From Pseudomonadota bacterium (GTDB lineage: Bacteria > Pseudomonadota > Alphaproteobacteria > Rhizobiales > Xanthobacteraceae): a DNA stretch of 64,000 bases. Position 1 is the stretch's first letter. The number at the start of each line of letters is the position of its first letter. The notes under the pieces were generated by a model that made no database searches, had not been told where the DNA came from, and worked only from the letters and a program-made list of their open reading frames with translations. The translations under genes were made by a program, and so were the position numbers. The stretch lies in NCBI GenBank assembly GCA_023386885.1, contig JAEWIX010000042.1, positions 6,929 through 70,928 on the forward strand, given 5' to 3'. Positions 1 to 9,184 of this stretch are shown in pieces.

Positions 1-347
<347 letters not shown>

Positions 348-741
348 CGCTCCCCTCCCTGCTTTCGGCGTCTTCGACGCTCTTGTGGGCCATGCCCAGA
401 CTGGAACCGTGTCCCGGCGTCGGTGAAGATCGCTCAAGTCACGGATTTTGCCTGTAAATTCTCAGGACGCCAAGCCGCGTCCTCCGTACCCGGATGCCGC
501 CGGATGATATTGCAAGTTGTGGCACCAAACCGGTCGCACTAAAGTACAACCTTAGTCGCGTGCCTTGTCGTTGTTCTCGTTTTTCGCCAATCCCGCCGTC
601 AGCAAGCGACGGTCCAACGATTTTCATGATGTCTATGGCAAAGCCGATTGCCGGAATGTCTTGTGTCCGACATTTCCCGCTGCAATGTGAACAAGTGGCC
701 GTCGCAGCGTGCTGTTGCGGTAAAATCAAGCCGCTCGGACC
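348..741. other. Divergent intergenic region (394 bp)
   Basis: This region separates the leftward livG-type gene from the rightward Crp/Fnr gene and must hold both promoters. I see no convincing open frame, RNA gene, Crp-type palindrome or long inverted repeat in it. Confidence 0.5.
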
Positions 742-1416
742 ATGATCGCTTCCGACCATCTCAAACGCATTGCGCTGTGGGCCTCCGGATTGAGTGAACG
801 CGAGATCGAGGTCGCACGCGCCGGGATGACCGAAAGGGCGTTTGCCGCCGACGAATTCATCTGCATGCGCGGCGATAAGTTCGAGTACTGGACCGGCGTG
901 GTTTCAGGCCTCGTGAGGATCGGAACGATCTCGCATTCAGGCAAGGCGGTGACCTTTACCGGTCTCACGTCCGGAGCCTGGTTCGGGGAAGGCTCGGTGC
1001 TGAAGAACGAGACGCGGCGATACGACGCGGTTGCTCTGCGCGACAGCCGGATCGCCTTGATGGAGCGTGCGACCTTCCAGTGGCTGTTCGAGAACAGCGT
1101 CGGATTCAACCGTTTCCTGGTGTCGCAACTCAACGAGCGCGTCGGCCATTTCATGGGGCTTCTGGAATACGGTCGCATGCTGGATCCGACGGCGCGGCTG
1201 GCGCGCTGTATCGCCTCGCTCTTCAACCCGATCCTGTATCCGGATGGCACCCGCCAACTCGACATTACCCAGGAGGAAATCGGCGCACTCTCCGGCATGT
1301 CGCGGCAGAACGCCAATCGGTGCCTCAAGGCGCTGGAAAAGGAAGGTGTGCTGCGGCTTGAGTATGGCGGCCTGACCATTCTCGATCTGGAGCGGTTGCG
1401 CAATTACGGGGAGTAA
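742..1416 (+). CDS. Crp/Fnr family transcriptional regulator
   Basis: A 224-residue DNA-binding regulator of the CRP/FNR superfamily. Residues about 25-125 form the cyclic-nucleotide-type beta-roll with a phosphate-binding-cassette-like stretch (FGEGSVLKNETRRYDAVAL); residues about 165-215 form the C-terminal winged helix, with the recognition helix around SGMSRQNANRCL. There is no N-terminal cysteine cluster, so it is not an oxygen-sensing FNR. Compared with E. coli CRP (SRETVGR) the recognition helix reads SRQNANR: both arginines are kept but the glutamate is glutamine, so its site may differ from the classical CRP box. It is divergent from the livG-type gene, which it may control. Ligand unknown; cAMP is possible because two adenylate cyclases lie at 32.8-35.2 kb. 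Confidence 0.88.
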   Translation: MIASDHLKRIALWASGLSEREIEVARAGMTERAFAADEFICMRGDKFEYWTGVVSGLVRIGTISHSGKAVTFTGLTSGAWFGEGSVLKNETRRYDAVALRDSRIALMERATFQWLFENSVGFNRFLVSQLNERVGHFMGLLEYGRMLDPTARLARCIASLFNPILYPDGTRQLDITQEEIGALSGMSRQNANRCLKALEKEGVLRLEYGGLTILDLERLRNYGE

Positions 1417-1603
1417 CCTTCGCTGGAGCCGATCCTCAAGGAAGTTTGGGCTTAGCGCGGTAGTGCTTCCGCGGTGCAGGGCTAGCTAACAACAACACTC
1501 TCGCGCTTGACGTCGATGGCAGACGTAAACCTGTGACGCTTGATCGCGTCGAATATGTCGGATGCGGATGATCAACTGTGAGATCGGCGGCGTTTACAAA
1601 TGG

Positions 1604-1792
1604 CTACTTCGGTGCGTTGGGGCCCGGCTTCGCCAACCACGCCTCGTATTCCGGCGTCCCGCGCGGCGGCGGTATGGAGTCAGGAGCGCCACCCAATATT
1701 TGCGGTGTCATCTGTCCGACTTCGTAGCCGGATGTTGCGCAGGCTGAAAGGCCAAATGCTAAAGCAAAGATCAGTGAAAGTCGCAGGGCCAT
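1604..1792 (-). CDS. Small putative lipoprotein
   Basis: A 62-residue protein with a short hydrophobic signal peptide ending in a lipobox (LSAC, cysteine at residue 18), so it is expected to be lipid-modified and anchored in the membrane facing the periplasm. The mature part of about 45 residues is rich in proline and glycine (PPPRGTPEYEAWLAKPGPN) and has no domain I recognise. It is alone between the Crp/Fnr gene and the CoA-transferase gene. The clean lipobox is the main reason to believe it is real; function unknown. Confidence 0.6.
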   Translation of the reverse strand: MALRLSLIFALAFGLSACATSGYEVGQMTPQILGGAPDSIPPPRGTPEYEAWLAKPGPNAPK

Positions 1793-2063
1793 CGGCGTGA
1801 TCCTTGGTTGCTGCCGAACTTAACATCGATCTGAACACCAACCAAATCCAGCTTACCTAACCTCCTTCAGAGGACAAGAATTGCCGAACCAGGTGATGGA
1901 ACGCGGCGCTTGGCGTCCGATCCGCGCTTGGTCGTTGCACGTCAAAGCGTCGGCGCGACCGTTATACAGTGGATGTCTACAGGTTTAGGGAACGCCGTTG
2001 GCCAACTTGCCGCGGCTATTGCGTCCCAACGATGCCTTGGATCGCGTTCGCAAATCTCGATTG

Positions 2064-4502
2064 TCACGCTGATCCCGTCTTGGCCTTCTTCGATGTCGCG
2101 TTGGTGCCGATCACTTCGTCGGCTTCGAGTTGCGCGATCTCGGCGGCACTGAGTCCCAGTACCTCGCCGAGCACTTCGTGATTGTGCTGACCCAGCGTAG
2201 GTGCGAGGCGGGTGATCGGGTAGGGCGGGCGCGCGTCGCCTTCGCGATAGGACACCGATGGCAACAGATGCGGTCCCATATAAGGGCGCACGGCGGATTG
2301 CCAATGTCCGGTCGAGATCAGGTGAGGATCGCCCGCGAGATCTGCGGGAAGCCGCGCCACCCCCGCGGCGATGCCGGCAGCCTGCAAGGTCACCATCGCG
2401 AGGTCGGGACGCACCGTCATGGTCCAGTGACGGATCGCCACCTCGATGCGATCTTCCTCAAGACGCCGGCCCGCGGCGGTCTTCAGCGCCGGGTCGGCGG
2501 CGAGATCGGGCCGATGCATGATGTCGCACAGTTTCGGCCATTCGTCGTCGCTGCGGATCGCCAGCGCGATCCATTGGTCCTCGCCGAGGCAGGGGAAACA
2601 GCCGTTCGGCACGTATTGCGGATGGCGATTGCCGATCCGCGGCGAGGTTTTGCCGGTCGCGGCCTGCTCGATGATCGATGGCGCGGTGAACTGCATGCTG
2701 CATTCGACTTGCGCAAGGTCGATATGCTGGCCCTCGCCGGTGTTGCGCTGCTGCATGAAGCCGAGCATTAGCGCCGCCGCTGCGCTGACGCCGCCCAACG
2801 GATCGCCAAGTGCAGCATGCAGCATGGTCGGCGGGTCTTCTTCGCTGCCGTTTACGGAAGGCAATCCGGACGCTTGTTCGAGGGTCGAGCCGTAGGCCCG
2901 GCAATCCCTCCATGCCCCCGTGGTGCCGAAGGCCGGCATCGTCACAACCACGAGCCGCGGATTGATCTTGAGCATCGCGGCCGGATCGAGCCCCATGCGG
3001 GGCAGAACGTCGGCGGCGTAGTTGTCGATCACGGCGTCGGCGGTCTTGAGCAGCCGCTTGAGCAAATCCAGTCCAGCGTCTGAGGTCAGGTCGAGAGTGA
3101 TGCCGCGCTTGTTGCGGTTCATCATCTGGAACCAATAGGTTTTCTCGTAGGTGCGTTCCGGATGATACGGCCCGCGCGGATCGGTGCCGCGAAACCAATC
3201 GGGGTATTGGCACGATTCCACCTTGATCACGTCGGCGCCGAGGTCGCCCATCTGCCGCGTCGCCGTCGGTCCGGCCCAACCCATGGTCAGGTCGATGATG
3301 CGCAGGCCCTTGAGCGGCTGGGGATCGTCGGGCGTTGCCGCCTGCGTCGCTAGACGCGCGCGCGAGGCGATTGACGCCTCATTGTGAGCGCCGGCGAGCG
3401 GCGCCACGCCGTTGGGTTTGGGGCGCGAGCGTGTCAGGTGTTGCGGCAGCACCGGTGCGTCGAAGGACGCCTCGCCGATCCGAACCGGCGCGAAAGCGCC
3501 GCGCGCACGATGGACCTGCTGCGCCAGCAGTTCGGCCATGTCCGGCACGATGGCGAGCGGCAACCGCAATTCGATGCCCTGGTCGAACCATTCGCGTGCG
3601 GTCTTCTGCATCAATACCGGATGAATGATATGACTCAACTCATCGGCATGCTTGTATCGCTCCGCCGTGGACGAGTATCGCGGATCGGGACCGAGTTCGG
3701 GCAGCCCGATCATGGCGCAGAAGCTGTTCCACTGCGCCGGCGTTACCACGGTGACGCCGAGCCAGCCCTGTTTGGTGGCGAAGTTGCCCACCGGAAAGCC
3801 GCGTCCAAAGCGGTTGATGGCAATACGCGGCCGCGTGAAGCCGGACTCCAACGCCAGCCCGGTGTCGAACTCGCTGATCTGCAACATCGCCTCAAAAGCG
3901 CTGACCGCAAATCGTCGCGCGCCATGCGCGCGGCCATAGAGTCCTGCGAGGCTCGGGATGAAAGCGGTCAGTCCGGCCATCACCGCGATCTGGCCGTCTC
4001 GCGGCAAGACCGGCGGACCTTCCGCCGCGCCGACCAGTTTCACCAGCCCGGCAAGGCTGCGGCATATTGAATCGGTCGCAACATAGTCGCGATAAGGGCC
4101 GTGTTCGCCGAACCATGAGATCGCGGTGATCGCCAGCGCCGGATCGGTGGCTCTAAGATCGTCGTGTCGCAGCAATGAAGTTTCGATGTCGGGTGGCGTC
4201 CGCCCATCAAGCAGCAGGTCGGCGGCACCGAGCATTGCGCGAATTCGTTCGACATCGGTGCGTTCGGCGAGATCCGCCGTGACGCTTTGCTTGTTGGTGT
4301 TGAACCAGGCGAAGCAGGCGCTTTCCTCACGACCATCACCTGCATTCACCGTCGGTGCAATACGCCGCGCCGGATCGCCGCCGGGCGGCTCGACCTTGAT
4401 GACCTCCGCGCCGAAATCGGAAAACAGCTTTCCGCAGTAGGCGAGCGCATCGCCGGTGCCGATTTCCACCACGCGCAAATTCGTCAACGGCATATCCGGC
4501 AT
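2064..4502 (-). CDS. Tandem-domain class III (CaiB/BaiF) CoA-transferase
   Basis: An 812-residue protein, about twice the usual 400 residues of a class III CoA-transferase, made of two CaiB/BaiF-like halves (about 1-370 and 395-790). Such enzymes move CoA between carboxylic acids through an aspartyl-anhydride intermediate. Both halves open with the family signature (RVVEIGTGDALAYCGKLFSDFG and GLRIIDLTMGWAGPTATRQ), each followed by a DVIKVE-like strand. The second half keeps the region that carries the catalytic Asp (ALGDPLGG); in the equivalent place the first half reads QIAVMAG, so Val seems to replace Asp and that half may be structural. The start at 4502 has an AAGGCGG ribosome-binding site. 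It is a single gene divergent from purU. Substrate unknown; a role in acid catabolism fits the neighbourhood. Confidence 0.87.
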   Translation of the reverse strand: MPDMPLTNLRVVEIGTGDALAYCGKLFSDFGAEVIKVEPPGGDPARRIAPTVNAGDGREESACFAWFNTNKQSVTADLAERTDVERIRAMLGAADLLLDGRTPPDIETSLLRHDDLRATDPALAITAISWFGEHGPYRDYVATDSICRSLAGLVKLVGAAEGPPVLPRDGQIAVMAGLTAFIPSLAGLYGRAHGARRFAVSAFEAMLQISEFDTGLALESGFTRPRIAINRFGRGFPVGNFATKQGWLGVTVVTPAQWNSFCAMIGLPELGPDPRYSSTAERYKHADELSHIIHPVLMQKTAREWFDQGIELRLPLAIVPDMAELLAQQVHRARGAFAPVRIGEASFDAPVLPQHLTRSRPKPNGVAPLAGAHNEASIASRARLATQAATPDDPQPLKGLRIIDLTMGWAGPTATRQMGDLGADVIKVESCQYPDWFRGTDPRGPYHPERTYEKTYWFQMMNRNKRGITLDLTSDAGLDLLKRLLKTADAVIDNYAADVLPRMGLDPAAMLKINPRLVVVTMPAFGTTGAWRDCRAYGSTLEQASGLPSVNGSEEDPPTMLHAALGDPLGGVSAAAALMLGFMQQRNTGEGQHIDLAQVECSMQFTAPSIIEQAATGKTSPRIGNRHPQYVPNGCFPCLGEDQWIALAIRSDDEWPKLCDIMHRPDLAADPALKTAAGRRLEEDRIEVAIRHWTMTVRPDLAMVTLQAAGIAAGVARLPADLAGDPHLISTGHWQSAVRPYMGPHLLPSVSYREGDARPPYPITRLAPTLGQHNHEVLGEVLGLSAAEIAQLEADEVIGTNATSKKAKTGSA

Positions 4503-4723
4503 CGGTTTCCGCCTTTGTTTTTCGTTGCACGTATAATGTCCGGACGATCAGATGCGTCAAGTCGCGCGGTCGGCAAGGCGGCCGACCTCCAACGGCAACG
4601 TCGGAAAATCCGGCTGCACGCTTTAACGATTGCTTGGAAATGGGATTGGCGCGAAGCCGCAGCGGATGATAGAGCAAGCCGCGTCGCGCCGGCTGGGACC
4701 GGCTTCGTTCATATGGTTACGTC

Positions 4724-5587
4724 ATGCCCGATCCCCAGTTTGTTCTGACCCTGTCCTGCCCGGATCGACCGGGGATCGTCTCCGCGGTATCGACCTTCCT
4801 TGCTCACAATGGACAGAACATCCTTGACGCACAGCAGTTCAACGACGTCGAGTCGGATCATTTCTTCATGCGGGTGGTGTTCAATCCAGCCGATCTCGCA
4901 GTAAGCCTGTCGTCGCTGCAAACCGGTTTCGGCGCCATCGCCGAGCGGTTCGCGATGCGCTGGCTGATGCGCGACCGTGCAACGCGGCGCCGGGTCATGC
5001 TGCTGGTGTCGCAATCCGACCATTGCCTCGCGGACATTTTGTATCGCTGGCGCACGGGGGAATTGGCGATGATCCCGACCGCCATCGTCTCCAATCATCC
5101 GCGCGAAACCTATAACGGGCTCGATCTTGGCGACATCCCGTTTCACTATCTGCCGGTTACCGGCGAAACCCGGCCCGCGCAGGAAGCGGCCATTTCCGAT
5201 CTGGTGAGAACGACGCAGACCGATCTCGTGGTGCTGGCTCGCTATATGCAGATCCTGTCGGACAAGCTGGCGGAAGAATTGTCGGGGCGCTGCATCAACA
5301 TTCACCACTCGTTTCTGCCGGGGTTCAAGGGTGCGAGGCCGTATCATCAGGCTCATGCGCGCGGGGTCAAGCTGATCGGAGCCACGGCGCATTACGTCAC
5401 CAGCGCGCTGGACGAGGGCCCGATCATCGATCAGGACGTCGAGCGGATCAGTCACCGCGATGCGCCGGAGGATCTTGTCCGCAAGGGGCGCGATATCGAG
5501 CGCCGGGTACTGGCGCGCGCGGTTCGCCACCATCTTCAGGATCGCGTGATCCTCAATGGCAACAAGACGGTCGTGTTCATGGACTGA
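4724..5587 (+). CDS. purU: Formyltetrahydrofolate deformylase
   Basis: A 287-residue cytoplasmic enzyme that hydrolyses 10-formyltetrahydrofolate to formate and tetrahydrofolate, balancing one-carbon units. Residues 5-80 form the N-terminal ACT regulatory domain (LTLSCPDRPGIVSAVS), and residues about 88-285 form the formyltransferase-type domain. The catalytic signatures are present: HHSFLPGF with the active-site His around residue 192, and the Asp in SALDEGPIIDQDVERI. Length and domain order match PurU and not PurN, which lacks the ACT domain. It converges on the DUF2939 gene, only 13 bp away. Confidence 0.95.
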   Translation: MPDPQFVLTLSCPDRPGIVSAVSTFLAHNGQNILDAQQFNDVESDHFFMRVVFNPADLAVSLSSLQTGFGAIAERFAMRWLMRDRATRRRVMLLVSQSDHCLADILYRWRTGELAMIPTAIVSNHPRETYNGLDLGDIPFHYLPVTGETRPAQEAAISDLVRTTQTDLVVLARYMQILSDKLAEELSGRCINIHHSFLPGFKGARPYHQAHARGVKLIGATAHYVTSALDEGPIIDQDVERISHRDAPEDLVRKGRDIERRVLARAVRHHLQDRVILNGNKTVVFMD

Positions 5588-5600
5588 GACGGCCTCGCGG

Positions 5601-6188
5601 CTATCTCATCGGCAGATTGGCAACGATGCCGCGCAACACTTTGCCCGGCAATTCGATCCCCGCCAGCTTCCAGGTCAGCGAACTGCGGTGCAAGACGATG
5701 GAGGTTGCTTCCTCGGGATCGGAGGATTTGCTGACGCGGATGCCCAGCTTCACGGGGTTGATGAAATGCATCCGACCCAACAGCGTGAGGATATTGATCC
5801 TCTGCAGATCGGTGAGGGACGGCAATCCGGACAGTGCCGGCAATGTTTTCGTTTCGGCAGGTTGGCCGGACTTGAGCAACTCCGTGAGGTTTTCGGGCGT
5901 CAGCAACTTCGACACCAGGGCGTCGGCAACGGTGGCGCCATAGCCACCCACCAGCATCCGCTCCATTGCGCCGACCCGCCGGGTCGCTTCCACGCGCTTT
6001 ATGTAGGCACTCACGATCTGCTCGCTCAGGGAACGGCTCAACCGGGGGAGATCGGTGCGGGCGACGATCGCGGCTCCATCTCTGGCCCGCGTGGCATCGG
6101 CCAGATCGGTGAGGCCATACAGCGCCGACCCATAATAGGTCGCGATGGTTGCGACGGCCGCAATGACGATGCTCAGGAACCAGCGCAT
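5601..6188 (-). CDS. DUF2939 family protein
   Basis: A 195-residue protein with one N-terminal membrane segment or uncleaved signal (residues 1-20, MRWFLSIVIAAVATIATYY), and an extracytoplasmic remainder resembling the DUF2939 family: an Ala-Thr-Arg-Asp-Gly block followed by a 'LPRLSRSLSEQIVSAYIKR' type helix. The family is common in proteobacteria and has no established function. It converges on purU. An IS110 element begins shortly upstream of its start, so its own promoter may have been altered by the insertion. Confidence 0.7.
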   Translation of the reverse strand: MRWFLSIVIAAVATIATYYGSALYGLTDLADATRARDGAAIVARTDLPRLSRSLSEQIVSAYIKRVEATRRVGAMERMLVGGYGATVADALVSKLLTPENLTELLKSGQPAETKTLPALSGLPSLTDLQRINILTLLGRMHFINPVKLGIRVSKSSDPEEATSIVLHRSSLTWKLAGIELPGKVLRGIVANLPMR

Positions 6189-6249
6189 CTCGTGTCTGTT
6201 CGCTCCAAATCAGATGGGGTGGTTGCCGCTCTCCCCAGACGGCATCGCG

Positions 6250-7600
6250 ATGTGCCAGGATTGTGGTGTTGAAGGCCACTGAGCGGAAAGGACGGCAACC
6301 GTGACAAAAGATACGATGATCGGCGTGGATATGGCAAAAGCTGTTTTTCAGCTGCACGGTGCTTTGATGACCGGAGAGGTGCTGTTCCGCAAGAAGCTGT
6401 CGCGGCAGGGTTTTGCGAAATTCATGACGGAGCAGCGACCGTCGGTGGTGGTAATGGAGGCGTGCGGCAGTGCACACTACTGGGCCCGGGAGATGGTTCG
6501 ACTTGGCCATGAGGTAAAGCTGATCGCGGCGCAGTATGTGAAGCCGTTCGTGAAGCGCCAGAAGAATGATGCGGCCGATGCCGAGGCAATCGTGATCGCG
6601 GCTCAGCGCCCCGAAATGCGCTTCGTCGAGCCCAAGTCAGCGGAGCAGCAAAGCCGGGCAATCCTGTTCCGCGCCCGCGATCGGCTTGTTCATCAGCGCA
6701 CTGAACTAGTGAATGCGCTGCGTGCTTGCCTTTATGAGTATGGCTATGCAGTTCCGCAGGGTCTTCACCAGCTCAAGCGGATTGCGGAGATTCTGGACGA
6801 GCCAAACAGCGACCTGCCCAAGTTGATGCGTGAGGAATGCCGTGATTTGCTCGAACAGATCGCGGCAAAGACGGCCCGCATCGATACCCGGACCGCGAAG
6901 ATCAAAGCGCTGGCGGCTAAAGCGGATACAGCGCGGCGCTTGCAGACCATTCCCGGGGTTGGCCCCTTGACCGCCCTGGCCGTTGAAGCTTTTGCTCCGC
7001 CGATGGAGAACTTCCGGTGCGGCCGCGATTTTGCCGCTTGGCTCGGTCTCGTGCCACGCCAGTTCTCGTCCGGCGGTAAGGAGAGGCTCGGACGCATCTC
7101 CAAGGCGGGTCAGTCCGATATCCGCAGGCTGCTGATTATCGGTGCCATGTCGCGCCTGAACTGGCTGGGCCGAAAATCCATGGCGGAAGGATCATGGCTT
7201 GCACGCATGGCCGCGCGAAAGCCGCGAATGCTGGTCGCGATCGCATTGGCAAACAAGATGGCCCGGACGATCTGGGCTCTGCTGACGAAGCATGAAGATT
7301 ATCGTGTTCCGACGCAGGCGACGGCATGAACGAGATCATGTAATCAGCCTGACGCCGGATATGGGGGGTGAAAGAAGGCGACGACCCGAATGGGCAAAAT
7401 GATCGAACAGATCTGGATCGGGAAAACCAGTTTAGAGTCGTGAGCAGCAAGCTCGAAAATCAGATTTGGACCCGACCCGCAGATCACCATACCGGCCAGC
7501 GGCTTCTGAAAATGCCGCAGTTACAGGCCTTACAGAAGACCGCGCTCGATCACTCGCACACTCGGATCAAAACCTCTTGCATCACGGGCGGCAACCACAG
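6250..7600 (+). mobile_element. IS110-family insertion sequence (ends approximate)
   Basis: The transposase gene at 6301-7329 together with flanking non-coding DNA makes up a single insertion sequence. IS110 elements have short or absent terminal inverted repeats and generally make no target duplication, so the ends cannot be fixed from one copy. A weak similarity is seen between TGTGGTGTTG on the left (about 6260) and TGTGGTTG on the reverse strand at the right (about 7600). The about 270 bp non-coding tail after the transposase is normal for the IS1111 branch of this family. Confidence 0.55.
6301..7329 (+). CDS. IS110 family transposase
   Basis: A 342-residue DEDD-type transposase. The RuvC-like N-terminal domain carries the expected acidic residues D10 (GVDMAK), E53 (VVMEACGS) and D90/D93 (KNDAADAEA). 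The C-terminal transposase_20 domain is visible as IPGVGPLTALAVEA followed by the conserved serine region (SSGGKERLGRISKAG). It starts with GTG at 6301 after a GGAAAGGAC ribosome-binding site. The frame is intact, so the element may still be active. It lies between the DUF2939 gene and the Liv operon and appears not to interrupt a gene. Confidence 0.95.
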   Translation: MTKDTMIGVDMAKAVFQLHGALMTGEVLFRKKLSRQGFAKFMTEQRPSVVVMEACGSAHYWAREMVRLGHEVKLIAAQYVKPFVKRQKNDAADAEAIVIAAQRPEMRFVEPKSAEQQSRAILFRARDRLVHQRTELVNALRACLYEYGYAVPQGLHQLKRIAEILDEPNSDLPKLMREECRDLLEQIAAKTARIDTRTAKIKALAAKADTARRLQTIPGVGPLTALAVEAFAPPMENFRCGRDFAAWLGLVPRQFSSGGKERLGRISKAGQSDIRRLLIIGAMSRLNWLGRKSMAEGSWLARMAARKPRMLVAIALANKMARTIWALLTKHEDYRVPTQATA

Positions 7601-7857
7601 AAGGTCTCTGAGGGCGTACCCGAAGCGACATCCCATGGGAAATCGAATTGTTCGCAGGTGCACCCAAGCATTCGTTTTATCCAATTTTTTGTGGCTAAAA
7701 TCCTGTTGATCGACCACCGCTTTTGTGAGCCATTTGGAGCCGATATCCGTGTCCGATGCGGTGGCAAATCCATGCCGACCCGAGAAGTTGTCGATAGCGC
7801 CAGGCGGAAAACGCCGGCTGTTCGGTTCATTAGCGGACGCTGAGGGGAGGAGTCCTT
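7330..7857. other. Intergenic region: IS tail plus Liv operon promoter (528 bp)
   Basis: The first about 270 bp are probably the non-coding right end of the IS110 element. The rest leads into the Liv operon and ends with a good ribosome-binding site (GGGGAGGAG) 8 bp before the binding-protein start. Short open frames here have no coding character. No inverted repeat or riboswitch is evident. Confidence 0.45.
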
Positions 7858-9036
7858 ATGTTCATCCGTCAGAAAACACTGTTTCAAGTGGCCGCCGCCA
7901 GCCTTTTGCTGGGTGCTTCCGCCGTCGGGGCGCAAGCGCAAGACACCGTGAAGATCGGCCTCATCGTGCCGATGACCGGCGGTCAAGCGTCCACCGGCAA
8001 GCAGATCGACAATGCCGTCAAACTCTACATGCAGCAGCATGGCGACACGGTCGCGGGCAAGAAGGTCGAGGTCATCCTGAAGGACGACGCCGCTGTGCCG
8101 GACAACACCAAGCGACTGGCGCAGGAATTGATCGTCAACGACAAAGTCAACATCATCGCGGGCTTCGGCGTGACGCCGGCGGCCTTCGCCGCGGCGCCGT
8201 TGGCAACCCAGGCCAAGGTGCCGGAGGTCGTGATGGCCGCAGGCACGTCCGTCATCACCGAGCGTTCGCCCTATATCGTTCGCACCAGCTTCACGCTGGG
8301 CCAGTCGTCGACCATCATCGGCGATTGGGCGGCGAAGAACGGCATCAAGAAGGTTGCTACGTTGACCTCCGACTATGCGCCGGGCCATGACGCGCTGAAA
8401 TTTTTCAAGGAGCATTTCACCGCCGGCGGCGGCCAGATCGTCGAGGAAGTCAAGGTGCCGCTGGCCAACCCGGACTTCGCTCCGTTCCTGCAACGCATGA
8501 AGGACGCCAAGCCGGATGCAATGTTCGTGTTCGTGCCGGCCGGGCAGGGCGGCAACTTCATGAAACAATATACCGAGCGCGGCCTCGACAAGAGCGGCAT
8601 CAAGGTGATCGGGCCGGGCGACGTCATGGATGACGACCTTCTCAACGGCATGGGTGATTCCGCACTCGGCGCGGTGACGGCGCATATCTATTCGGCGGCG
8701 CACCCCTCGCAGGTGAACAAGGATTTCGTCGCGGCCTACAAGAAGGCGTACAACCAGCGCCCGGGCTTCATGGCCGTCGGCGGCTATGACGGTATCCACT
8801 TGATCTACGAAGCTCTCAAGAAGACCGGCGGCAAGGCGGATGGCGACTCGCTGATCGCGGCAATGAAAGGCATGAAGTGGGAAAGTCCGCGCGGCCCGAT
8901 CTCGATCGATCCGGAAACCCGCGACATCGTGCAGAACGTCTATATCCGCAAGGTCGAGAAGAAGGACGGCGAGCTTTACAACATCGAGTTCGAAACCTTC
9001 AAGGACGTCAAGGACCCCGGCAAGACGAAGAAGTGA
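7858..9036 (+). CDS. Branched-chain amino acid-type ABC transporter substrate-binding protein
   Basis: A 392-residue periplasmic binding protein of the Peripla_BP_6 (LivJ/LivK) family. It has a classic signal peptide, residues 1-27, with likely cleavage after AQA, then the start of lobe I (VKIGLIVPMTGGQASTGKQ) typical of the family. Length and architecture are standard. It is the first gene of a five-gene import operon with LivH, LivM, LivG and LivF directly after it, separated from livH by a palindromic repeat at 9053-9101. This family binds amino acids, amides, urea or aromatic acids; the ligand here is not predictable by eye. The MetE-like gene at the operon end hints at sulfur or methyl-group compounds, but that is inference. 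Confidence 0.93.
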   Translation: MFIRQKTLFQVAAASLLLGASAVGAQAQDTVKIGLIVPMTGGQASTGKQIDNAVKLYMQQHGDTVAGKKVEVILKDDAAVPDNTKRLAQELIVNDKVNIIAGFGVTPAAFAAAPLATQAKVPEVVMAAGTSVITERSPYIVRTSFTLGQSSTIIGDWAAKNGIKKVATLTSDYAPGHDALKFFKEHFTAGGGQIVEEVKVPLANPDFAPFLQRMKDAKPDAMFVFVPAGQGGNFMKQYTERGLDKSGIKVIGPGDVMDDDLLNGMGDSALGAVTAHIYSAAHPSQVNKDFVAAYKKAYNQRPGFMAVGGYDGIHLIYEALKKTGGKADGDSLIAAMKGMKWESPRGPISIDPETRDIVQNVYIRKVEKKDGELYNIEFETFKDVKDPGKTKK

Positions 9037-9052
9037 TCGTTCAACGGCCAAG

Positions 9053-9101
9053 CCGTCATCCTGAGATGCGAGCCTTCGCGGCGAACCTCGAAGGATGGCG
9101 G
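9053..9101. repeat. REP-like palindromic repeat (type A)
   Basis: An imperfect palindrome between the binding-protein gene and livH: CCGTCATCC at the left end pairs with GGATGGCGG at the right end, with an inner CTTCGCGGCGAA hairpin. Elements of the pattern CATCCTGAG...CTCGAAGGATG are, as I recall, frequent between genes in Bradyrhizobium and Rhodopseudomonas. In this position it could form an mRNA hairpin that stabilises the upstream binding-protein message and lowers expression of the downstream permease genes. Confidence 0.7.
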
Positions 9102-9184
9102 CGATCATGTCATGCCGTCGCCCTTTGGCGGCCGCAGGGATGCGGACGCTTCACGACGACGGCTATCGCTGCGAGCCGGCATTC

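Noticed and set aside
7466..7843. 125-residue frame between the IS110 transposase and the Liv operon
   Set aside because: Covers the non-coding IS tail and the operon promoter; no motif or ribosome-binding site.
7582..9108. 508-residue minus-strand frame over the first binding-protein gene
   Set aside because: The plus strand encodes a complete Peripla_BP_6 protein with signal peptide; the reverse has no domain.
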